Below are positions 5,737 to 11,247 of a stretch of 11,247 nucleotides of DNA, one piece after another. How positions within the stretch are numbered: the stretch's first letter is position 1; the number at the start of each line of letters is the position of its first letter. Source of the DNA: Thermodesulfobacteriota bacterium (lineage in GTDB: Bacteria; Desulfobacterota; BSN033; UBA1163). The DNA lies in NCBI GenBank assembly GCA_030024065.1, contig JASEIE010000103.1, forward strand, positions 1-11,247, given 5' to 3'. Position numbers and translations under genes: made by a program. Under the pieces are notes generated by a model. The model was given only the letters and a program-made list of their open reading frames with translations, searched no databases and was not told the DNA's origin.

Positions 5737-7278
5737 TTATACTTTCTCCCGAAGTCGTACTAATGCCTTCTTTATCGTTTCTCCTTGTTCCTCAATGATG
5801 GAAAGAAGTTCTTCAGGTGTCCGATTATCTTCAGGTCCCTTTCGGTTTGGATTAACTGCCTTGAGGTCATAATTTTTGCCTTGTATCTCTTCTATCGAAA
5901 CAACCCAAGATCGCTCACTGCTTGCCCGCTGGGGAACCAATTTGAAAAACTCTTCAAACCGCTCAAGGGTTAATGGTTGCTTCTTAGTGATATTGAGATC
6001 AGATAGATCGTAATACCAGATTTGTTTTGTTGGCTCACCTTTAGTAAAAAAAAGGAGGTTAGTTTTGCTGGCGGCGCCTGCATTGAGGAAAACCTTCGGT
6101 GGAAGGCTCAGGATGCACCACAAATTGCATTCGTTGACAAGTTTACGCTTGGTCTGAACAAAGGCAGTTTCATTTGTGCGAAAGAGTACGCCTTCGTCCA
6201 TCACTATTCCACATCTTCCATCTGGTTTAAGGCTATCAATTACGTGCTGGAGAAAGAGCACCTGAGTTGAGCTTGTCTTATATGCGAAACGAGTTCGGGC
6301 ATCTTTCCCCTCTTTACCACCGAAAGGAGGGTTAGTTAGTACCACATCAAAAAGAGGTGGAGCACTCGAAAACAGCCCGCCATAAATTTCATGCCCTGTC
6401 AGTGTATTTCCATGCCAGATATGTGGTTCATCTATCTCTTGAAGCACAAGGTTTGCCAAAACAATGGGATAAACAAGATTTTCTTTTTCCCTTCCATAAA
6501 AAGTTCTGGTTTTGAGAGTTTCTATATCCACTCCTGTCTTTGCTTTTTCCTTTATGTGCTGGTAAGCCTGAGCCAAAAATCCTCCGGTCCCGCAGCATGG
6601 ATCGTAGACTGTTTCTCCCACTTCCGGGCTGATCGTTCTCACCATCACACGGATGACTTCTCTTGGTGTGAAGAATTGACCGCCATCATTATTTTTCTCC
6701 CCCATCTTCTGGAGCAACCCTTCATAAACCTGGGAGATGGGGAACATGTGGGTCTGGTCGACTTCATCTAACGAGAGTTCATGGATTTTATCAAGGATGT
6801 CGAGAAGGTTACGCTCCGTGTCCACACCAGTCCTCTCAAAGGATGAAAAGACTTCGCTGATAACCTTCTGTCGAGGAGTTGCACCCGATTGATTTTTAAG
6901 CTTTCGCAGATAAGGTATGAGGTCTCCATTGACAAAGGACATGAATGCCCCGAGCGTACTCTCCTGCAGTTCTTTTCTTTTTAACCCTTGAACTTTCAAA
7001 CCCTGTGACTCTTGGACTTTGTTTTGTGGTGGCGCTGCCCAGTCTCTCCAACGGTACGGATACTCTAATGATGGCCTGAAATTGGCATCCACTGCCTTTG
7101 CCTGTTCTGTTTCTTTCTCCTCTCGCTCATCAAGAATACGAAGGAAAAGCATCCACGTAAGCTCTGGCACATATTGAAGTGCACCAGCCCTCCCCGACCG
7201 CCGCATAATATCGCAGATGCCTTTGATGTAGGCATTCAGCGACTGCGGGGTTGTGATTTTCCGGTTATTTTTCGGCAT
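5737..7278 (-). CDS. hsdM: Type I restriction-modification methylase subunit HsdM
   Basis: The 513-residue protein has an N-terminal HsdM helical domain (about 10-150, with SLNAYIKGICDIMRRSGRAG) and an N6-adenine methylase domain. Within it QFFTPREV (201-208), the SAM-binding motif DPCCGTGGF (226-234) and catalytic NPPF (316-319) are intact. HsdM and HsdS together methylate an asymmetric bipartite site; with HsdR the complex restricts unmodified DNA. The length is normal. Its ATG lies 14 bases inside the HEPN gene and is preceded by AGAGGA. It is unusual in being separated from hsdS by four genes, and no hsdR is visible. Residues about 87-99 (KVQESQGLKVQGL) look like translation of an AAGTTCAAGGG-type intergenic repeat sitting in the N-terminal domain in frame. 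The motifs suggest the methylase is active. Confidence 0.96.
   Translation of the reverse strand: MPKNNRKITTPQSLNAYIKGICDIMRRSGRAGALQYVPELTWMLFLRILDEREEKETEQAKAVDANFRPSLEYPYRWRDWAAPPQNKVQESQGLKVQGLKRKELQESTLGAFMSFVNGDLIPYLRKLKNQSGATPRQKVISEVFSSFERTGVDTERNLLDILDKIHELSLDEVDQTHMFPISQVYEGLLQKMGEKNNDGGQFFTPREVIRVMVRTISPEVGETVYDPCCGTGGFLAQAYQHIKEKAKTGVDIETLKTRTFYGREKENLVYPIVLANLVLQEIDEPHIWHGNTLTGHEIYGGLFSSAPPLFDVVLTNPPFGGKEGKDARTRFAYKTSSTQVLFLQHVIDSLKPDGRCGIVMDEGVLFRTNETAFVQTKRKLVNECNLWCILSLPPKVFLNAGAASKTNLLFFTKGEPTKQIWYYDLSDLNITKKQPLTLERFEEFFKLVPQRASSERSWVVSIEEIQGKNYDLKAVNPNRKGPEDNRTPEELLSIIEEQGETIKKALVRLREKV
6981..7021 (-). repeat. Intergenic-type repeat read through in frame within hsdM
   Basis: On the minus strand this is a run of degenerate AAGTCCAAGAG, CAGGGTT and AAAGTTCAAGGGTT units, a style usually seen between genes. 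It encodes a low-complexity K/Q/V/G/L segment between the WAAPP and STLGAFMSF blocks of HsdM, a place where family members tend to vary in length. Identification as a dispersed repeat rests on appearance only. Confidence 0.45.
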
Positions 7279-7672
7279 TCAATTTTTCCTCTGGAAACAT
7301 TGCCTTAACAAACCTTTCCGCTTCTCCTAAATCATTTTCGATATCTTCTGGTTTGAGTTCAGGGGTTACAAGTCGTGGATATCTTTCCGCAAAGTAATAA
7401 TCAGTTACTCGCTCACATAGAGGCCGAAATTCTTCAAGTTGCGAAGAATGCTCAATCGCGTAATCAAGTAACGCGGACAAACTGTGAATTTTTCGTAGCT
7501 CCCAACCTTTCTTAAGCAGAAAAGCTTTCAAATATTTTTCCAACGCCTGTTGAAGGAAGAAGCCAGCCGCTTCAGCGTCCCCTTCTCTAAGGTTTCGTTT
7601 GATTCTTTCCCAGTCTTTTCTAGCTATTTCCTTCCAGTCCTCTATATACAATGAGTTTTGAGACTTGGTCAT
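7265..7672 (-). CDS. HEPN-domain protein, partner of the adjacent nucleotidyltransferase
   Basis: The 135-residue helical protein fits the HEPN family (PF05168-like): FFLQQALEKYLKAFLLKKG (38-56), KIHSLSALLDYA (61-72) and DYYFAERYPRL (91-101) match its core helices. HEPN/MNT gene pairs form toxin-antitoxin systems in which HEPN is often an RNase and the MNT neutralises it, in studied cases by AMPylation. The RNase signature R-x(4-6)-H is not visible here; the only nearby Arg-His pair is R60-K-I-H63. It may therefore be a non-nucleolytic HEPN subclass or use other residues. The ATG overlaps the MNT stop by 4 bases (ATGA), and the 3' end overlaps hsdM by 14 bases, so both neighbours are translationally linked. 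The family call is secure; toxin activity is uncertain. Confidence 0.88.
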   Translation of the reverse strand: MTKSQNSLYIEDWKEIARKDWERIKRNLREGDAEAAGFFLQQALEKYLKAFLLKKGWELRKIHSLSALLDYAIEHSSQLEEFRPLCERVTDYYFAERYPRLVTPELKPEDIENDLGEAERFVKAMFPEEKLNAEK

Positions 7673-7986
7673 AGATATAACCCGTTCTTCATGATTTGCT
7701 CAATGAATTGATCTCCTCTTTCTAACCTTACTTTTACCTCATCTGTTGTGAGCACTATTGGAGATAGAGGAATTTTGTAACACAAGTCCCTGACCAATGT
7801 ACGAACTCTTGCCATTCGTTCAAAAAACCGTTCACTAGTAGAAGCAATAATAAAAAGATCAATATCACTCTCTTCTGTTTCCTCTCCCTTAGCATAAGAC
7901 CCATAGAGGATGACTTTCTCAGCGTGATATTCTTTTTTCAAACGCTCACTTATCTTTCGAAGTCGTTCGTATATGTCCTGATTCAC
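7669..7986 (-). CDS. Minimal nucleotidyltransferase (MNT/MntA-like), HEPN partner
   Basis: The 105-residue protein carries the polymerase-beta-type nucleotidyltransferase signature G29-S30-x10-D41-x-D43 (GSYAKGEETEESDIDLFII). This defines minimal nucleotidyltransferases that act as antitoxins for HEPN proteins. The position where a third carboxylate often sits reads LSPIVLT (about 74-80) and lacks an acidic residue, which is not rare in this subgroup. The start is GTG at 7986, supported by AAGGAGA 7 bases upstream. The stop overlaps the HEPN start as ATGA. Upstream is a 97-base gap, the longest in this operon, where a very weak promoter-like pair (TTGCAA, 16 bases, TATATC) can be read but not trusted. 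It probably modifies or binds the HEPN partner (inference). Confidence 0.92.
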   Translation of the reverse strand: MNQDIYERLRKISERLKKEYHAEKVILYGSYAKGEETEESDIDLFIIASTSERFFERMARVRTLVRDLCYKIPLSPIVLTTDEVKVRLERGDQFIEQIMKNGLYL

Positions 7987-8015
7987 AATTTCGTCTCCTT
8001 GACCCTATTAAAACC

Positions 8016-8053
8016 CGCAGATTCCTTTGATATAGGGATCCAATGTGGGGTTG
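8016..8053 (-). pseudogene. Decayed fragment of an hsdM 5' end between PIN and MNT genes
   Basis: Bases 8016-8036 match 7212-7232 inside hsdM at 19 of 21 positions in the same orientation. Both differences are silent in the HsdM frame (TAC/TAT for Tyr, GGC/GGA for Gly), so both encode YIKGIC. The likeness continues to the shared GGGGTTG (8047-8053 and 7247-7253) with a 4-base deletion that breaks the frame. In the fragment YIKGIC is followed shortly by a TAA. I read this as the remnant of an hsdM start left when the MNT/HEPN pair entered the operon, or of a second hsdM copy. The fragment is short, so chance similarity is not fully excluded. Confidence 0.5.
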
Positions 8054-8083
8054 CAACCTTGGGGGAGTTGGTTCTAGACATAT

Positions 8084-8494
8084 TTAACCTCTTTCCAAAA
8101 ACTCTTGCCAATTCAAAGTATTAATTCCGTGATTTCTCGCCTTCCCAGTAGCCTTTGTATCCTTTTCGTCAATAACAAGAGGGTGTTTTCTTTTTAACGC
8201 AACCGCCATTGCCGATGCCTCGCCATCATGTATACCAGATTGGCTACGGATTCGTAGATATTCATCCCCCTCATTGTTCTGAAACGGAGTTACTACATGA
8301 GGATATTTCGAAATGAATTTACGAAGGGGATCGTTAAGACGAACCATAGGGTGGTTTATCTCCTGAGCGACTTTTTCCGGTATAAGTATTCCTCCCTTGT
8401 GTTTTCGAAGAAACTCCATCCTTTTATCTCGTTTTATATTTATGAGTGCCGAAGAATCAAATACATACTGGAATAATTCCTTCTGAATACCCAT
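8084..8494 (-). CDS. PIN-domain ribonuclease, likely toxin
   Basis: The 136-residue protein shows the acidic residues of a PIN RNase fold: D13 in YVFDSSALINI, an acidic helix position at E40 or E45 (IPEKVAQEINHP), D90 and E92 in GIHDGEASAMAVA, and D109/D112 in LVIDEKDTKA. PIN proteins are Mg-dependent ribonucleases and are common toxins. It starts 2 bases after the XRE-ImmA gene, with an AAGGACGG ribosome binding site inside that gene's last codons, an arrangement well known for PIN proteins paired with XRE/ImmA antitoxins. It is therefore the likely toxin, with the upstream protein as antitoxin (inference from order and families). The length is normal for a small PIN protein and it appears intact. 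Confidence 0.88.
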   Translation of the reverse strand: MGIQKELFQYVFDSSALINIKRDKRMEFLRKHKGGILIPEKVAQEINHPMVRLNDPLRKFISKYPHVVTPFQNNEGDEYLRIRSQSGIHDGEASAMAVALKRKHPLVIDEKDTKATGKARNHGINTLNWQEFLERG

Positions 8495-8496
8495 GC

Positions 8497-9609
8497 CTAC
8501 CGTCCTTGTTGGTCCACTTTGTCCATGGCCTTCTCGATAGGAATTTGCAGTGCATGTGCAAGTTTGCCTATAGAGATAAGGCCTTTCTGGTAGGCTTCGA
8601 TAGATGTCTCCACAAATCGCTTACCAAGTTGTTTCTCCCACCCAGGAGTTCTCGGCCCTTTTTTACCTCTAAAGTGTTGCGGTTTAGTTTCAAAAAGAGT
8701 ATCTATATGTCCCCTTTCTATCAAACCTAAGTTTTCTAATCTATAACCTAAGGCTTGAATGCTTACCCCCCATTTGTAGTAAGCAATTGGAGCAAGATCC
8801 TTTTCCGATGGCGTTCTTGAAAGATTTTTTCTTCTAAAATCTTCTATTACCCCTGACTTAGGTAGTAGCAATTCTATAGCAACTTGATTGGCTTTAAATT
8901 CTAAGCCTGTAAGTTGACCAAATTTTATGGGAATAAAGCAAAGAGAGGAACCATGAGTATAAACAAGATGAGCCAGTTCGTGGGCCAAAGTAAAGTTTCT
9001 TCTTCCTTTTACCTCTTTTGCATCAAGTAAAATACATGGACCATATGCGGTATGCCAGAATGAAAAACCAGAAAAGACGTCCTCTGGAACAGGTAATTCA
9101 AAAACACGGACCCCCTCCTCTTGTAAGTAATCTCTCAAATCTGGTAGAGGCTTATCTCCTACATCAAATTTTCTACGCATGCTTTGGGCGACTACTTCTG
9201 GAGGATCAGACTCTTGGAACCGAGGAAGTTTAACTTCTCGCGTTTTCTTTAAAAGACTTTCAAACTCAAGGGCAGTTCGACAAAGTTCGTCAAACTTTGC
9301 AAGTACAATTTTAGTTTCTTTAGATAGATTGCTTAGAGATTGTCCAGGCTTTCCACGGAATTGTATTTTCTCTGGCGGCGCAGGGGTTTCTCTTAGAAAG
9401 TAATCTATCTCTCTACCATAAAGTTTGGCCAAACCTTCAAGTTGTCTCAACTGGGGTTTTGCCTTTTCCCTTTCCCAGTCGATTATATCCTGGGAGTTAA
9501 CATTTATCTCCCGTGCCACTTCTTCAGGCGCCAATTGGAGAAGCTCTCTCGCTCTTTTTAGCTGAGTACCGATAATAACGCTTTCTTTGGATTCTGCCCC
9601 ATTAATCAT
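8497..9609 (-). CDS. XRE helix-turn-helix and ImmA/IrrE-type metalloprotease fusion
   Basis: The 370-residue protein joins an N-terminal XRE/Cro HTH domain (about residues 12-71, with LKRARELLQLAPEEVAREINV and IIDWEREKAKPQL) to an ImmA/IrrE zinc-peptidase domain. The latter shows FTLAHELAHLVYTHG (H210, E211, H214) and the downstream glutamate ligand E237 in LEFKANQVAIELLLP, both intact. A C-terminal extension (about 300-370) contains AYQKGLISIGKLAHAL, a short helix pair. Such proteins repress their own operon and can cleave a regulatory partner; beside a PIN gene they are usually the antitoxin. The ATG overlaps the hsdS stop (ATGA) and GGTGAG lies before it. Placed between hsdS and hsdM, it could also regulate the R-M genes, which is inference. 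Confidence 0.93.
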   Translation of the reverse strand: MINGAESKESVIIGTQLKRARELLQLAPEEVAREINVNSQDIIDWEREKAKPQLRQLEGLAKLYGREIDYFLRETPAPPEKIQFRGKPGQSLSNLSKETKIVLAKFDELCRTALEFESLLKKTREVKLPRFQESDPPEVVAQSMRRKFDVGDKPLPDLRDYLQEEGVRVFELPVPEDVFSGFSFWHTAYGPCILLDAKEVKGRRNFTLAHELAHLVYTHGSSLCFIPIKFGQLTGLEFKANQVAIELLLPKSGVIEDFRRKNLSRTPSEKDLAPIAYYKWGVSIQALGYRLENLGLIERGHIDTLFETKPQHFRGKKGPRTPGWEKQLGKRFVETSIEAYQKGLISIGKLAHALQIPIEKAMDKVDQQGR

Positions 9610-10811
9610 AACTCACCATTAAATGCCTGTCTTAAAATTGCTTGCGGTAAGGCATTCAATGCGGATTGCTGATTTTGGATTGTAGATTCAAGATTTTCAA
9701 CTTCTGCCATTTTCCCTTTTAGGTCTGCAGCGATACGCTGTTGAATAAGGATTGAAGGAAGAGGTATAGGTATTTTTGATGCTTGTTCCTGATTAAGTTT
9801 TGGACGGGTTGTTCCAGAGACAAAACACATTATGTCTGGACGGATTGCGAGGGAGAAATAAAGCCAATCTACATCAATTATTTCTCTATTTGTTCTCAAA
9901 ACATGCGCATGGTTATTAACCCAACACTTGCCACCAACCCTATATGCGATAGGTTTCTCAAATGAACCAAAAAAGCCTCCATCCTCAGCCAATAAAACCA
10001 ACTCTTCGTCAAATAGAAAATTATCTATCCATCCAACCTGACCATTAGCTCCATAGTAAGGATAAAGTTCAGTTTGTTTCTTTCCAGCAATGCGTTTCTG
10101 TCTCTCTCCATCATTTACTGGAATTCTCATGCTATCAAGAAATTCACACACCTCTCCCAATCTCTTTCTTTCCCACTTTTTGGCTTCTTCGCTTTCGAAG
10201 ACCTCTCGCAGGTAGGCCGTAGGCAGAGCCCTTGCTGCTTCCAATTGCTTTTCGCAGGCGGTTCGGGCATGCTTCACTTCTTGCAGCGACTCCTGAATTC
10301 TTAACGAAATGCTCTTTTGTTCCTCTAAAGGCGGTAAAGGGATCTGCAAGCTTTCAATATCATTTCTCGTCAGGCCTTTAATGGTTGCACCTCTTTGAAT
10401 ATTTGTTAAATTATTCCTCTCCGAGAAGATGTACCATACTAAATATTCAGGATAGATTTCTTTGCTGCAGATTACACCAGTAATATCCTGACTAAAACAC
10501 AAATCATTTGCAGCGATCCCTACTTTACCGACGCCTGTTCTTGTAACGACTAAAACTGTATTTCTTGGAACCAGGTGGGTCACACTATTCTTAAGTCCGT
10601 CCTCTGTTATGAACTTTCTTCCCCCTGAAACCCAAAAATCAGTTACATCAGCACCAGTGATCCAAGGTATATTTCCATCCCAATACTCCGGTATATTTGT
10701 ACTTGGTGTCCCACCATTTACAAATTCTTTTGCAACCTCCCCCAGTTTCACCCAGCGCCAACCCGGTAAGAGTGTATCATGAGGCCTGTTGTTATTTCTT
10801 TCTCCGTTCAT
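9606..10811 (-). CDS. hsdS: Type I restriction-modification specificity subunit HsdS
   Basis: The 401-residue protein has the two-repeat HsdS layout. A first target-recognition domain (about 18-160, from GWRWVKLGEVAKEFVNGGTPS to LQIPLPPLEEQ) is followed by a conserved helix (about 160-213, EQKSISLRIQESLQEV). The second recognition domain (about 214-355, WERKRLGEVCEFLDS to IPIPLPSILIQQRIA) is followed by the terminal helix ending QAFNGEL. Each domain reads one half of the bipartite target, and the helices dock two HsdM subunits. Both domains are complete, so the subunit should work; its target cannot be predicted here. It overlaps radC upstream and the XRE-ImmA gene downstream by 4 bases each. 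Being separated from hsdM by four genes is unusual. No simple-sequence tract suggesting phase variation is visible. Confidence 0.95.
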   Translation of the reverse strand: MNGERNNNRPHDTLLPGWRWVKLGEVAKEFVNGGTPSTNIPEYWDGNIPWITGADVTDFWVSGGRKFITEDGLKNSVTHLVPRNTVLVVTRTGVGKVGIAANDLCFSQDITGVICSKEIYPEYLVWYIFSERNNLTNIQRGATIKGLTRNDIESLQIPLPPLEEQKSISLRIQESLQEVKHARTACEKQLEAARALPTAYLREVFESEEAKKWERKRLGEVCEFLDSMRIPVNDGERQKRIAGKKQTELYPYYGANGQVGWIDNFLFDEELVLLAEDGGFFGSFEKPIAYRVGGKCWVNNHAHVLRTNREIIDVDWLYFSLAIRPDIMCFVSGTTRPKLNQEQASKIPIPLPSILIQQRIAADLKGKMAEVENLESTIQNQQSALNALPQAILRQAFNGEL

Positions 10812-11247
10812 CTAATCAGTCCTGCCTTTGCGAAACTGAAATAATCGTCTTTGTTCTTCCCAATGATGATATGGTCTAAAACCTTTACCCCCACAAGATC
10901 GCAGGCTTGAATCACGCGATTTGTGATATCGATATCTTCGGAGGATGGCTCTGTCTCTCCTGAAGGATGATTGTGGACCAATATAATGGAAGCAGCAGAC
11001 CTTAATGTTGCCTCCTTTATGATTTCTTTTGGGTCAACTATGGTTGCGCTGAGACTGCCTTTGCTTATCTCTACGTTATGAATGGGTTTATTCTTAATGT
11101 CCAAGAGAATCACATGGAAAAACTCCTTTTTCGCGTCCCTCAGATATGGGCCATAATACTCCGCCACATATCCTATGACATCATCAGCCCCTCCAATTCT
11201 TTTCTTCTTTTCCGCCTCCTCTTTATAAAGTCTCTTACCGAGCTCTA
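10808..11247 (-). CDS. radC: RadC-family JAB/MPN protein, cut by the window edge
   Basis: The reading frame is open to the right edge, so the N-terminus lies outside. The visible 145 residues begin ELGKRLYKEEAEKKK and include DDVIGYVAEYYGPYLRDA. The GTG at 11167 falls inside the conserved domain and is not the true start. The C-terminal JAB/MPN domain shows a catalytic-type Glu in HNVEISKGSLSAT, the metal motif HNHPSG with the matching S and D in EPSSEDID, and the usual ending DHIIIGKNKDDYFSF. RadC proteins have an N-terminal helix-hairpin-helix domain (unseen here) and an uncertain role; the old link to DNA repair is disputed, and many copies lie in defence or mobile regions. The stop overlaps the hsdS start (ATGA), tying this copy to the R-M operon. 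Confidence 0.92.
   Translation of the reverse strand, partial: ELGKRLYKEEAEKKKRIGGADDVIGYVAEYYGPYLRDAKKEFFHVILLDIKNKPIHNVEISKGSLSATIVDPKEIIKEATLRSAASIILVHNHPSGETEPSSEDIDITNRVIQACDLVGVKVLDHIIIGKNKDDYFSFAKAGLIR

Noticed and set aside
5736..5741. TATAAT on the minus strand just before the DUF763 gene as a promoter
   Set aside because: It is formed by the last hsdM codons and stop, lies too close to the ATG, and has no -35 partner at 16-18 bases.
11165..11167. GTG as the start of the RadC-family gene
   Set aside because: The frame is open to the edge and upstream codons encode conserved RadC sequence.

Overview
The window reads as a piece of a Gram-negative bacterial chromosome. A TolC-type outer-membrane efflux protein with a signal peptide implies two membranes. 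Several intergenic palindromes, and short AATCTG-type and AAGTTCAAGGG-type repeats, are of a style I associate with Desulfobacterota and related lineages. That taxonomic guess is an inference, not a demonstrated fact. All recognisable genes lie on the minus strand, so transcription runs from high to low coordinates. I see no tRNA, rRNA or CRISPR array.

Right part (about 11247 to 3330, in transcription order): a RadC-family JAB/MPN protein cut by the window edge, HsdS (type I R-M specificity subunit), an XRE helix-turn-helix/ImmA-type Zn-protease fusion, a PIN-domain ribonuclease, a minimal nucleotidyltransferase (MNT), a HEPN protein, HsdM (type I methylase), a DUF763 protein and an endonuclease Q-type PHP protein. 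Most junctions are ATGA overlaps or gaps of 2-14 bases, so this looks like one long polycistron. The only larger break, 97 bases between PIN and MNT, holds what looks like a decayed copy of the start of hsdM. The layout is a type I R-M operon whose hsdS and hsdM are separated by two toxin-antitoxin-like pairs (XRE-ImmA/PIN and MNT/HEPN). No hsdR is in the window; it may lie beyond the right edge. The DUF763 and EndoQ genes at the distal end suggest a DNA-repair function, and the EndoQ-like protein ends in a bacterial sliding-clamp-binding type motif, QLKLF.

Middle part (about 3330 to 2400): a 125-bp palindromic element separates EndoQ from a single helical protein whose C-terminal half resembles a PhoU domain. 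About 140 bases without any recognisable feature follow.

Left part (about 2400 to 1): a consensus sigma-70 promoter (TTGACA-17-TAAAAT) with TTCA/TGAA half-sites over its -10 drives a TetR-type repressor and a translationally coupled TolC-family gene. A 170-bp element with 22-bp terminal inverted repeats, a 10-bp flanking direct repeat and an internal double-hairpin sits in the tetR 5' leader and looks like a MITE insertion. A long hairpin lies downstream of tolC. The adaptor and inner-membrane pump expected to work with TolC are not in the window.

Most notable points: the defence operon with nested toxin-antitoxin pairs, the hsdM-derived direct repeat flanking the MNT/HEPN cassette, the two MITE-like elements, and two genes (hsdM and the DUF763 gene) whose reading frames appear to run through intergenic-type repeats.
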